64,000 nt of DNA from Arbacia lixula (Eukaryota; Echinodermata; Echinoidea; Arbacioida; Arbaciidae), in the NCBI GenBank assembly GCA_963669155.1, contig OZ022576.1, forward strand, positions 32,524,998 through 32,588,997. Reading direction: 5' to 3'. Under the pieces are notes generated by a model. It saw only the letters and a program-made list of their open reading frames with translations, made no database searches and had not been told where the DNA came from. The position numbers were made by a program, and so were the translations under genes. This document shows positions 25,376 through 40,065 of this stretch, one piece after another. Numbering within the stretch: position 1 is the stretch's first letter; each line of letters begins with the position of its first letter.

Positions 25376-28300
25376 AGAGAAGGAGAGGAGGGAGAAGGAG
25401 AGAAGGGAGAGCAAGGTGAGAGGGAAGGACACACATGATATAAAGAGAGAGGGGGTGAAACACGCGTGAGGTAGGTAGAGGGGAGGTAGAAATAAAGAGA
25501 GAGAAAGAGTGAGGGAGGGAAGAAGAGATACAGAGAAGGAGAGAGATAGAGAGATGTAGAGAAGAGGGAAAGAGAGAGAGGGGGGACCATAGCTTGAGTG
25601 AGAAATTACCAAATTACCTCCAGTGAAAATTTGGAATAATGCTGACCCTAAAATGGCTCGAGCATGTCATTATGCAATCAAGTACTGTTAGTATTTTTTT
25701 TTATAAAATTTCCCCCAAGTAATCTAAATGCCACTCTTTGAGACAATCGCAATGTAAACAAACGTTTATAATCTTGATACAGTAATGCACGTGTGCGCAC
25801 TGTCGTGCCAGACTTAATCTGTCTGCATTGTATCTATACATTATATATCTTATCTTGCTGTATAAAAGATCACAATCGGCCATGGGTAGACTCAATCTTC
25901 TACCTAGTTATTGAACGCCAATGCACCAGCCCTGCACAATTCAAAATCCTTAAAGAAAGATCACGAATCTTCATCGCATACATTGACCTATATCTTACCT
26001 GCAGACCACGAAGTCCTTGAGGGCCCTTCACACCCGAATTGCCAGTGGTTCCCTGTGATGAAATGGAATGGTCCGGTCAGTACATGTAGACGTGTATGAA
26101 CTCACTTTTTGGACGATTATACTAGAGAAACATGGGGGAGCTGACTGATGCCCCTTTTATAGTGAGTTACCCCGCATCAGGTCCGGACCTGATCCGGGGT
26201 AACTCTCACTATAAAAGGTCGAAAAATATTTAGCCCGAGCTAAAGTTAGTCCTAGCTAGGTGCTGACGACATCGTAATGGATTAGATGTTATTTTATAGA
26301 GTCATACTTTTAGTAAAGATTATAATAAACACAACAATTATAAGAATATACGAGAGGCTACTGTGATTAATTTATAAAAGGCTAGTAATGGTTCATTTTC
26401 ATTCCTTTTGAAAAAAAGGAAAATCATACGAGAGGATAGTTTCATCATAATAATATTAAAATGTATTGATTTTATTTTATTGATTACATGGCAGTTGCAA
26501 GTTTCTCGTTTCTTCGTAATACTCGGATATAATATAGAGAATATATGAACCTGTCACACAGATAAATACTTCATACCAAAAAAAAAAATGACAGTAAGAT
26601 TGCTACTACGCAATTTAAAATCCAGACAATAAACTCTTTGTATTTAAACTTACAACTTCTCCAATTCGCCCTGATCGTCCGTCGGTTCCGCGCTCTCCCA
26701 CCAGACCGGCGGCTCCTTGCAGGCCGGTACCTCCCCGCAGTCCTTGCTCGCCCTACCGAACAAATATCGGAAAGGGAAATTTATATTAGCTCACTGCTGT
26801 AAAACTTGTTGTGTAAAACTTTCAATGGTTTTAGCAAAGTGTATACGTCATATTTTCTACCTAGATTGGTGAACCAAATCGTTTTAATTGTCGCCTCGTT
26901 CATAGGTTAACCAAAACATGACAGAGATCAGAGAAGATTTTGAGAACAAAAAAGGTAGCATGGTAGACTCATTATCTAAGATGTTATTTTTATGGGGTCT
27001 TTTTCATACATGCTCCATGTATATACATGTTTTCGTGATTTATATTCAGTAGCATTTATGAAATATCAACCGAGCCTTGAGTCGTTTCATTCCAGGAATT
27101 GGCAGTTGCAAGTGCAGATCAATTTCTTCAAACGTCATACCCCATTTCATAGGAATTATTTGCCTGTTCTTTTGGTTTAACAGTTTGTGCAAACTGCTGC
27201 TCTGTGGGATTTGTGTACAAAGAGTTAAACAGTTGAATCAAGAGGCAAACGACTAGACTGACCATATCTCCGACAACGCCCACGACGCCGGTAGGTCCGG
27301 TTGGACCGCGCTCTCCCCTGGCTCCACGCGCTCCGTCCAATCCAGGTGCTCCAGGAGTTCCCTGAAAAAAAAAGATTTGTCGTTTTTCTTCCAATAAACT
27401 CTCACCATTAAATCAGAAATATAATAATTTTACACTTGTGATTTAAAGGACATATACTGTACTGGGAAGGCAAAAAAGCCTTCAAAATGTAATTGTTAGC
27501 AATCTTCTTGCCAATGGTCTTAAATTCATGTATTGTCTATTTTAGAAGCTTGCTGAAAGTTATTTGCCCTCAAATGATCTACATTTGGAGTAATAAGTAA
27601 TTAAATCACAAGTCATCAAAATGTTCGGCCCGAACATTTTGAGGATTTAATCATTAATCATTAATTACTCCATATGTGGATCATTTGAGGGAAAATAACT
27701 TTCAGCAAGCTTCTAAAATAGACAATACATGAATTTAAGACCATTGGCAAGAAGATTGCTAACAATTACATTTTGAACGCTTTTTTGCCTTCCCAGTACA
27801 GTATATGCCCTTTAAAATCAAATCAATGGTAGGCTACGTGCGAAAGTTGTATCATAACATCGATCATCACATCTTAGAAAGTCATAAATCATACCTCGTA
27901 TTATTTTTGTTTGTTGTCTTTTTTGTTTGTTTTGTTATTATCAATATTTAGTGGTTGCATTTTTGTTTGGTAATGGGATTGACAATTATAAACTAATATC
28001 TGGGGAGAAGTCTTAAGACAGGTCAATTGCTTTTGCTTCTCCATCAAGACTTATGTATTAATGTGTCTTTCATTATTGTACTATTCTATTTACTTTGTAT
28101 TCGTGTTTATCTTATTGATGTTTCTTTTTATCAATGTAGTATTTTATGATCCAAAAAGTGGAAATTAAATAAAATGAAATGAATAACTTCACATACTGTC
28201 TTTGAAACTGGTTCACGGGGGTGTACGTTAAGTGACTCTAATCTATGAAGTACATGTCTGTGACTGTACATCAGTTTCATTATTAGCGGGTAGAATAAGA

Positions 28301-31300
28301 ATAAATATGTCGGTGTTAGGAAATATGGTTGTGTGACATGAAAACGAACGGCACAAGATAGATCAAAATGGAAAAATGATGAGGAGGCCTTCCTTCAGCA
28401 GTGGAGAGCAATAGGCTAGAAATAGAGATAGATAGAGAGATAGATGTCGCTGTAAAATGATATGATGCCTAGGCAATTTATCAGTATAACCTTGCAAGCG
28501 TATGGGAAGTATACAAGGGTTCGGCTAGAGTTGTATATCTTGAGCTTTATACATGCTTATCATGTATCTGTTTCTGGTGATCATAGAGCGAGTTTTTTGC
28601 GGGTGTAAATGATTCATACCTGGTTTCCTGGTAGTCCAGCGGGACCCTGTTCTCCATCGTCGCCTCGCCTGCCCTGTGGGCCCGCGCGTCCCACTTGACC
28701 CGCCGAGCCATCTTCACCCTCCTCGCCCTGAGTGGGGTTAACGGGGTAGAGGTGGGGAAGGGGGGGGAGGGGGTGGGGGGTAAGCGGGAATGGGAAGAGG
28801 AAGTGTTGGGGGTGACCAAAGGATGAGAAAAGGGAGAGGAAAAGAGGAAGACAAATTTTGACAAGTATTGAAAAAGAGAAGAAAGAAATTGGAGAAAACA
28901 AAACGATATATGAATATGATGGTGTTCAATGAAATTGTGTTGTGTGCTTAATACCATATGATGTCATCATATATGATTGTCTATAAATCATAACTTTGTC
29001 TTCTTGCATTCAAGATTTGGCAATGAAGAACAAATGGGAAATACAAGATGCTACAAATATGAAATATACTTATTGATCTTCGTAAACTAAAAGGACAATA
29101 ATTCCCACTGAATGGTTATATAGTGCATATATTATCATGGTGAATAGACAACCTTCTTTATCAAGATAAGATCAGACAAAGTCAGCGCTGTTCTTTCCAT
29201 TGAGATGTTATATTTTGTCGATCTGTCGTTTTCTTCCTACCTTGATAGGTTTTAAAGATTGATGTACAATTTAAAAATATATATTCGTGTCGGGATTGAT
29301 TGTTTCTTATTCAAACAGGTACTCACGGCTGTGTGCAATATACGACGTTACCTAATTACAAACAATGAGAGGCCGGGTGTTGCCCACCTATTATGATTGG
29401 TAATGGCACGTGTAAGACTGACGTGTTGGTATGTTTGTAATATACGACATGATAAAATCATAAACCATGCGCAAGACGAAGGTCTATCGCACGCCGATAC
29501 TGAATGTTACGTTCTATTTCATTTAAACATGTAACTCACAATTGGAATGCCACGGGGGCTACGAAGCGTTAGCTTTTCACGCCACGATCAAGCGAGGATT
29601 TATTTGTGTTTGGGTCATGATTCAACTGGACTGTAGTAAAACATGCTTGCTCAGTATTTCTGAAGTTTTGATTGTTTGCTAATTCCTTCTTTGTTTGCAG
29701 CAACTTACCGCGTCTCCACGGGAACCAGGGAGTCCTGGTGCTCCAGTGTTTCCATTGAATCCCTGCAGGTCAAATAAGGCGTGAAACACCAATGATGATA
29801 CATAATAAAATATATCAATGTATATCGATATCTTACACAAACAGGAATCGAAAGATACCACCTCAGTATTCAACATTGACAAAATCTGGAAATTCCGGTT
29901 TAACGACGAATCAATTCACATTTAATATGAACTTTTACCGATTACACTTTCACACACCTATTTTTCTTTAATCATGATAGCACATAACTCTTAAAAGGGT
30001 GCTACAAATTTTCGGGAGCACAAGCAAATACCTATACATGTACTTCTTACTTTTCATATTGAATAATTTTTCATAATTTCTCTTGGATAATGTTTTGACA
30101 AACTGTTTATTTGGACAATGTTTTCATTTACATATGATTTCTTTCGGAATGGAAAGAATTTCCACTCCAATGATTGCACCGTAACGGTCATGCTTAGAAA
30201 TAGTTTAGGAGAACAGCCAATCCGAGTAGGGCTTACAGTACGACAAAACAATAATGAGTATCTAACTAAGGCTGCATTCATGCGACACTTTTTTGCCCTA
30301 GAATCATGATAAGAATCATGATTCAAAACGCGTTTCTGCAGAATCATGATTGCGTTCAGACGACATTGAATATAAACGTGATCCAAAACGCAAACATGTA
30401 ACGCGGAAAAATGGGCGTTTCTGCATAATTATTGGAGATTGGAGAGAAGGTCGTCTGGACGCTGATTCTGTTGTTATCGTGATTCGTGTTTGCGTTTTGA
30501 ATCACGTTTTCAATCATGATTCAAAACGCGATTCTTGCGATGGTCGCATGAACACAACCTAAGAGTATGCGCAAGACAATCAGGCAACAAATCTGTTAGT
30601 TTGTTGTTGTTTTTTGTAGTTAGAATGTTCCTCATACTGGTTACAGTTCGATATTTCGAAGGTTCGTAATTCCGAAACACGTAAATTGCCTATACCTCGA
30701 TGCTCGTTAGTCCAAAAAAAAAAGGGGGTTCGTTAATCCGAGCATTTGTCGCGTAACGTTCGGAATAACGAACCTTCGGAATGACGAATGCGTCCCCTCA
30801 TACTTACAGCGTCTCCCTGTAGTCCTGGGGGTCCCACAAGCCCGGGTGGTCCAGTCTCGCCCTGGGAATTAAAAAAGCTTGGTTAATTATCATGTACACT
30901 ATATAGTACAGATCATCATACAAATACAAAATCATGTTGCAAGTTGTTGTGGAAAGCCTGATCGCGAGTTTGCGAACACCTTTTTGATATTGCCATATTC
31001 TTTTATAGTCATGCTATTTTTATGACTGTGTCATACTTTATCAATGGTTAATCATATAATTATGTTTCGATACAAAACACGTAAATCACACATTGTCGAA
31101 ATGCATTCCAAATCTTTATCGTGGGAACTATTCAGGAATACACTTGTCTAACAGGATTATGCTTTCGCCTGTTCGTGTTTAATGTATGATATATACAGTA
31201 ACCATGGTAACCCCCGCGTTTTGTTTGATACTGGAATAAGAAGGGCTTCGGAGCCACCTAAACCAGACACCAGGGTCCCGTATCACAAAGAATGGGTTGC

Positions 31301-34300
31301 AAATAGACTTTTCAACGTTGTAATCCGTATCACAGAAACTTCACTGCTACAAATCGAAGTCAATATATAATTATCAAATTGATTGTATATTTACGATACT
31401 GTAGGTCAATTGCGATTTATTTGTGATACATATTCACATTTGATACTAATCGTACGGTTGCACTATCGATCGTACAATCGATCGGAACACTTTGTGATAC
31501 TGTACGACTAGCAAGGAAAACCAGGAGCCCGTATAACAAAGAACTACGATTGAAAACGATCGTAACTTAATTGCAATTGCTATTAATCGTAGCTTGTATT
31601 GATCTATCGTAACTCTTACTATCATAAAATCATGAATAGGCTTGGACTTGCAATATATAGCAGTCAGTGGTTTTGTGACATGGTGCGTTGCAATAGCAAG
31701 CAAGTAACTTGCAAAGTTACTATCTATTGCTTCTTCTTTCGTGTGAGGTAGTACTAGTAGAACATCAAGTTATTTCTTGGAGCTGCGTAAGCCAGTTGAT
31801 TTGTGCGTCTTACTCTATATTGCAACTCATTCTTTGTGATACAGGGTCGTGGTCAGTAGCCTATGGCTCCGTCATGTACTGGCACTCACCCTCTCTCCGG
31901 CATCGCCGGGCGGTCCTTCCTTTCCTGGTGCGCCCTGCAATAACAATCATAACAGCAAAAACAATAAGGACAATAATTCTATTTTCATTAAGAGTTCTTT
32001 AACAGTATAATGTTGTGCATGTATTTATATTTATATGTACTTTTTTAAACCAAAATCAAGAATTGGATGATATTTCTTGCAATACTGCAGATTAACATAA
32101 GCTTTAAAATGTATAGGAGCCTGTATGGACATGTAAATGGTGTTTGTGACTTAAACGTGGGTATTGTGCAAGCATTTTTCATATGCCCTGTATCCATATG
32201 GTGCAAAAAGAACATGTTTATGTTAATTGGATCCCAACCTATTTATACTTGCCATCATTGTTCATCGTCTTTGGACGCAATTCATCCTTCGAAGTGCAAA
32301 GTTTTTTTTTTAAATAAAACCGTTCAATTCAACAATAATTAAACAAATCCAACGATATGAAAAATAGAAACAGAAACAAATCCACACGAGGATTCATTGA
32401 CCGATATGTATCAAATTCTGAAGGATGACATGTGAAATACTCATTTCTGATAGTCATGTAGCGATTATTCAGAGAACTGCCCGCATGTATTAGGGCAGCT
32501 GTTTGCTATTTCCGCGCGCAACATTCCTTTTCCCGCGACTTACATATTTTGCTCACGACTTGCATTCCGCAATCAATACGCGCCGACGCATTTCACACCA
32601 CGTGGATTCTTACTCTCTCGGACTTTTACTCTTGGAAATACATTATCGTCGAGTTTTCCTTACTTCTCGCGTCGCCCTTACTACTCACAGCCAACCTACG
32701 CGGACATTATTTTCTACCTCGCCAGCGATCTCTGGGATTTTACCTGGACTTATAATTTCTCCACGCGATGCTACGAGAACAATCATCTAATTCGTTGTAA
32801 ATATTACGCCGGGACGTGCAATACCTGAACATTCTCAGCTACGCGAGAGCGCCCCCCGCGAGACTGAGGAGCCGCTGCTACCGCGACTACGAGAGCAGCC
32901 CTGGCCTGCACGAACTCGGTGAGTAGGATTTGTTTACTGTGACAATAGAGCCATTCTCATTGGACTTAAAAAATCGAGCAGTTAGAAAAATCGCGGAGTT
33001 AGGGTGAAAGTTGCCTAGCAACCGTGCCAACAGCCGTCCGAAACTTTGCATGGAACTTCGCAAGTCAGAGCGCGATTTTTTTTAACTTCGCACCGTAACT
33101 TCTCGATTTTTTGCAATGAGAATGGCCCTTATATCAATTCCTACAGTCACATGACCTGTACTTGTAGCTGGTAATGTGAAAAAAAAACAGCTATCTCGGG
33201 GAATATCTCCGGGTACGCTGTGCAACAGTTCGGCAAGAAGTTAGCCAGATATCAAAAGTTATCCAACGAAATGGTCAACTATGAACTACACGTTACAAGA
33301 CAATCAGTGCAGAGAGCGTGGATACGTGAATATATACCAAATTGATAAGCAAAATTGTCGTGTCGATTATGATCCAATTCCGTGTAATGACGGCTTATCA
33401 AGAACCATTTAACTCTTTGCAACTGTTCTTGCTTTATGGAAGAACAATGGCGTGGCGTGGCGTTATGTTGCCATGGTTACTTACAGTGGGTCCAACCTTT
33501 CCGTCACTTCCGGGGTCTCCGCCTTCCCCGGGAGGTCCCTGTGAAGGTGATGGACAACCAAGACAATTTCACTTAATTAGCTTGTAAAATGTACATATAC
33601 TATAATGTATAATGCATCTATCAATTGACAGAAACTGCATCTAGTGATAAGACTAATGGCATCTGACACGCGTATGATATTTCTCAACGAGATTCAATTC
33701 AATTCAGTTCCAATCTTTATTCATTTAAAAACAAAATAAACAATTGCCATGACGAATCAATTAAAGGCATCACCAGAGAGCCGACAGCTTGTAATGTGTG
33801 ATGACCTTTAAAACAACTTTTAATGCACATTTTGTTTATAGATTCAAGATTGAAGATTCGGAAATATATTTGAATCTTGAATCTATAATAAATGAATGGA
33901 AGTAAGAATAACCAATTTGTACAAATTACAACAAAATACGTACTTTTAAAATACATTAAAGAAAAACTTAAATGAATATAAAACACAAAAAATACACATA
34001 CATGTATATTCATACACAAGTGATTAACACCTAAAGACAATAGACACTACAGTTAGTCATTTGTAATAACTAAATGTCAATATATAATGCACCGTAAATC
34101 CTCTCTTCGCCTTGAAGACAACATAATATGTGGCTACGCACCACCCAAGCAAGGTCGACAATTCTCTAATTATGTCACTAGAAACATAACAAACAAAGAG
34201 ATGAGTGGTCATTATCAGTTCCCACATAAATATTCAGCACTTACATCAATGACATCAGTCTCGGTCTCAGTCTACAGAATGTCATTATGTACGCTTATCC

Positions 34301-37300
34301 TTTGAATCATGAAATATCACTTGATTACTGCTATTACGATCAGAGTGTGTGTATTATTTTGGTTGCCAGCCCTTTCATTAGAGTTTAAACCACTACATTC
34401 TGATTTAAAACTAAATTAAATATATGATAAACACACATTTTGGGGTACAAATTTATCCATAGATTTGAAATTTATCACGAAACCTGCTCCGAAAAAATTG
34501 TCATACTTTGATTTGAAGATGTATCAATTTAAGCTTGATCTGAATTTTAATATATTTTCTGTTAATTTTCAAATGAGTCAAAAGGTGTTTTTTTAACTCC
34601 TAGTACTCTTTAGAAATACACGAGTTGTCGTGTCGACAGGAATGCTCATTTAAACCGACTCGAACTGTCATGTCATCTTTATTATCAAAATGTAACATTA
34701 ATGTATGATTCATAACTGTTCGTTGACACATCAGACGGTACATTTTCTCCAAACATACCCGTAATATCTCTGCTGACGTCACAATGGTTTCCATAGATAC
34801 TTACATTCATTCCGTTTTCTCCGGGGGTTCCCGGGCTTCCATCAGTTCCCTACAATAAAAATACGAAATCAAATGATTTCAATATTATAGTTTCCTGGAA
34901 TGAACATACCCACTAGGTGAACAGCGGCTTTGTGCGAATTCTACAGAACATGCTAATACTTAAATTACGTGAAAGTGGTCGGGAGAAGAAACGTTGTTTC
35001 AAAAGGTACATGTATGTTCCTTTTCGTAGCCGTTCATGAATGTTTGAAGGAAAGAATGTTATAGGCTTTCAACAGAATGCAGTACATTACAATATTTTTT
35101 GTTGTATCCCCTAACATCTTGAGAGTGGGTGGTTGTCGGGTGCATTCGTGACGCTCCTTACGATTAACATGAGAGCAAGCTTATATTATTGATTAGCATT
35201 TTCTGTGATATTGGAAGTGCCGCTCTGAAATTATATGTGTATCGTATGCAAAAAAAAAACGCGCTTCAATGGCGCGAAAAGAGTTAAATGAAATCGACAC
35301 TTACCCTGTCTCCCTCCTCTCCGTCCGACCCTGCGTCACCCCTCTCTCCATTGTCTCCCTGAAACACGAATCAGGAAGCCAAGAAGTCAAACATTTAGTC
35401 TTTTTTTTTTCACGATAGAGTATACCATAGAGTAGGCCTAATTGATTCCTTTCGAAGTTATATCTAGATTTCACGACAAGTGCTGTCACACGCAGAAATT
35501 GGAGCGGATGGTGCCTAGCTCTTGCATATAAAGACGTGAGGTGTTTTTACAAATTGAGTTCAATAATAGTAAAATATGTTGTACGTGTGTATTATTCATA
35601 ATGCTCTCAGGATGTTCAAAGCATGCTCAGGATGGATGTCTATCGCGCGTCTATTGTAAGTGCTATGTTCCTTTTCATTTCTAATATTTAATTACAATGT
35701 GAATATCTAGGCGCGTAATAAGTTTTGGTTTTAAAAAGCCACGAGGAGTTTGATATCGCGTAAGTAGCCTCGTCTAGTACCACTGTTTTCATTGAAGCGA
35801 TTAATAATCAATCTCATCACATGTGTACGTATAAACGTACAGAGTGCTCGGAGAAACTACGGTTTGTTGTTTTATCTATATAGCACTTTACAGATAGGCC
35901 ATAATGTTGATGGTAATAAAGAATAATTGAACCCTCGTTCAAATAGCTACAGGGATTGTAGAAAAGGTGCGGAGTTCTTCAAACGCAGTACTACAACCCC
36001 TACGTAATACATGTGGCGGGGCGGTGCAACCAATGACGATGCAATTGACGGGGCGTGACGAGACTTTTCGACTGCCACAATAGCAGAATTCGGTCAATGG
36101 ATTTGGGCATGAAGGTGACGTCACCTTTCCAGTCAAAGACTCTTACTACTGTAGAATCGTCGCACAATCGTTTAGTCTGTTGTGGTCATAACGTGTGAGA
36201 GGGTAAAGGGGGGGGGGGAGGGGGGGATTGGGAGGGGAGGGGGAAACCTACCATGGGTCCTTTGAGTCCATTAGCTCCCAGAATTCCAGGTGGTCCTTGA
36301 ATTCCCTGCACACATACACGGAGAGCAGATTGAATGTTATTACTCAAGTCATCGGCTGTTACAGTTAATCAATCAACAATTTGATTTGTTTTTTTTTATT
36401 TGATTTGATTTATTTTTCCATAATAATCTTCAACAATAATACACAACTGAGTACAAGGAATTAACAAAGTATAAACAAATATATATCAGTTCATCTTGAA
36501 CTGGCAAACAAAAGAAATTGTAAAAATTATTATGGAGGGAAACCTAACAAACATAGCTTGTAAGGTAGAGGTTACCCATAGGTGACGTAAAGGCCAAAAT
36601 CGATACGTTATTTCCTAATTGTATATTCCTTCTGTAACCACTTAGCGCATCCTAAATGACTGATAATCATTGAACTTCCTGTTCAGTGTACACCTACTTT
36701 TCACTCACGTCGTAGCCTTTTGTTTTGAAATGCAATAAATTCTTTATTCTGTGTCATTTTGTATTATACATAATTCGTTTTACTTTCCATTTTACCATAA
36801 TATGTTTGAAAGATTTACTCTCTTTATTCCAAACAATAATATCATAATATAATTAAATTTACTTTTCTTCACTATTTTCTATTTTTAGGGAAAGGACAAG
36901 GGAGAGTAAAATTACTTGTTCTCCGATAGGTCCGCGAGATCCGGAGGGGCCACTTATTCCTTGTTCTCCCTGAGGATATAAGAAGACAATTTACGATTCT
37001 CCCGTCAGATGTACATGTTAAATCTGAATATATTCATTTTATTAACAACATAATACAATATATAAACATATTACACAGATTGAGACCCAACTGAGATAAG
37101 TATACAGAGTATGCGGAATTCCCCTTTGTAAATTAATGAACGTTTACATAATTCTTATCAAATTTGATATATGATTTTTTTTAAGAAAAATTCTAAGAGT
37201 GTGAGAAATAATCATTGGGTGAGCAGTAGAAAAATATCTAAGACTAGGATCGTCTTAACAGAAAAACACAAACGTAAAAATATACAAGTGGCTACAGTTT

Positions 37301-40015
37301 TTGAACGAGGTGATGTTGATCATTGTGGATGTAACGGACATGAATACAATTTATGATTACAACATCGCTGTTAATGAGTTATGAGCTGATATATTTTGTG
37401 TCGTTTTGGTGTCCTTTATGAAGAAGATGTAAACGGTTTATACTCTCAGCTCTTGGATATGTGTTTTTCTGTGATTTGTCGCGTGTTGTTATGCACATTG
37501 CTGTCGAGGCTGGTCAAAGTTAGTATTGAACGTGTAAGATTTGAGTATACCCCGTCACACAACATTGATTCTGGGTACCTTGTTAATTAGAATCCCAAAT
37601 AATAATTATTGTGTTACAAACTATTAAATTTAGGAAAAAGTAGGATATAATGGTTATACTGATCATATGCAAACACCGGGAGTGCAGAATACAGCGTATG
37701 AGTAAAATGACATGAATCTATGTTACGTAAGACATATAGATACATCATCGGGAGCAATCCTCACCTCTTCCCCGGTTGGTCCTTGCACTCCCTCGGGTCC
37801 CATAGCTCCTTGAAGACCCTATAATCAATGAGGACATACAATTAGCGTCATTACTCGTGATACACTTATGCACAGCAATATTGCACGATCGCTATGACAA
37901 CCTCATCGATCCGCAATACATCTTGCCTGTGCATGAAACACTTCCAAAATCTCAATTTGATTAGTGTTTACCGTTCAATAAACTTCGAATCCTCCCTCAT
38001 AAACGTGATCATACGAATTCATAACACTAAATTGTGAAATTTATGTAAATCACTTTGATTAGTTGTATATTGCTGTGTTGATAAATGTGTGGCGACTTTG
38101 CGGAATCTTCATGGCATGGCAACATGTGTTGTACGTCAATTTGGTTCTCCAAAATTGGTACTTGAAGCTATCAAAAGGGTGTTCATGAAAAACGAAATCA
38201 CTCACCCTAGGTCCAGCCTTTCCACGTTTGCCTTCCAAACCAGCAAAGCCAGTGACTCCCTAATCGATGGAAAGAAGGCAATTATTAGTACTCGTACAAT
38301 AATGAATCATACATTCGGTTAGTATATACACTACAGTCAAGCAATGGCACTATAGACGTAATCATTTCTGCAATTCCTTCCTGTGTTTTTCTTCATCATC
38401 ACTATCAATATTTGTCTTTCTGCTCTTCCCGTTCTTTTTTTTCTTCTTCTTCTCTGTTTCGTTTTTTGTTTTCATGCTCTTTTTTTCTTTCCTTCCTTTT
38501 TCTTCTAATTTTTCTCCTTTTCTCTTTGTCTTTTTGTCTTTTTGTCTTTTTCTCTTTTTCTCTTCTTCTTCTTCTTTTTCTTCTTCTTCTTCTTCTTCTT
38601 CTTCTTCTTCTTCTTCTTTTTCTTTTGTTTCTTCTTGCTCGTGTTCTTCGTCATCTTCCACATGTTCTTATTATCCCACGTGAATCTATACATCGAACTT
38701 TTTTCACAATGAACAAAATCACCTATTTACAATGTTTACGGTAATAAAACACATAAGATAATGACATGGTGTTTCGAATGCACAGCCCGTTGTGCATTGT
38801 TATGTTTGCAGCTGAAATAATAGCTCGCAGTTCACAGCTAAATACTTACCACATCTCCCCTCGATCCCTGAATTCCGGTATTTCCGACCGCACCCTGTAA
38901 TGAGATATGATACACTAATTTGGTAATATGCACCTTTATAATGATATACAGGTATATATACAATGATAATGCTTTGGAATGTAAATCTGTATGTCAGAGA
39001 AAGACTCAAATCAGGATTGCCAATGGCGACATCACATGTTCCAAATAATAAAGAACGTTGCATATAAAATCAAACTTGTATTTGTCTAATACGTCAGTGG
39101 CAGTCACTTGTAAATCTTGTTCAGAGTGCGCATGAGTATCTCATTGCGCCATGACCATGATGACGTAATGTGAACATATGAAACGTCACGCCAACGATCC
39201 CCACATGCAATAACACCGGGAGTTGACGAACGCGAGCTGACAAATTCAGCCACAAAATCAGGAATAGAAGCAATACGGTGAACAATCTCGTCAAGGTACT
39301 CACGTTCACTTACGGACATTGCAAAATATTACAGTCATTAATTCTTCATGATGTTCTGAATCTCGACATATGGCAATGAAGCCTTGATAAGAAGTTAACT
39401 TAAATCAAATAAGAAAAAAACACGAAAAGGAGAAGCAGATTTGAGAATAATCAGACATAAGAGCAAATAGTTATGGAGGTTTTACTATAGTCACTACGTC
39501 TTAAAATCTTGCATTGCTAAAGTAGCACGATGCATGTTGCAGACGAAGGCTTGAAAATTTATGATTACTCGTTGTTGTTTTTTCAATTTGTCTGACACTT
39601 CTCAAACTGTCACCACTCTGCTTCTCTAATGTCTGTACTAGTCAAATCAACTCCTAGGATTGAGGAAAGGTCGAGTACATGGACCTTAACAGATATCTTG
39701 AGACGGTTAGCTGAATACATCGCTGACGGGCTTACATACCTGAGAGCCAGCAGCTCCGACTTGTCCAGGCAAACCAACGTCTCCCGCTGTACCCTGGGTA
39801 GGAGGCAGAGAAAACGTCCACGGCACCCAGTTAGGACAGGTAAACAAAACACAATTTCAGCAATGTAGTTTTGGCACATCTACCAATGTCATTATTGCCG
39901 TCAACAATTTTGAATCGTAGCTTGTGTGTACGTGTACCTATAATGATAGACACTGTCAGAATCAACGATGATTTATCATAAATATCATATATATCATGAA
40001 CATGGGATATATATG

Positions 40016-40065
<50 letters not shown>

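Noticed and set aside
25027-25612. Long Ser/Leu/Pro-rich minus-strand ORFs
   Set aside because: They arise from the purine-rich + strand and overlap helix exon 28 in another frame.
33694-33740. TTCAATTCAATTCAGTT followed by T-rich DNA as a minus-strand LINE tail
   Set aside because: Plausible, but too short and low in complexity to assign. A similar T/G-rich tract at 36372-36420 is equally uncertain.
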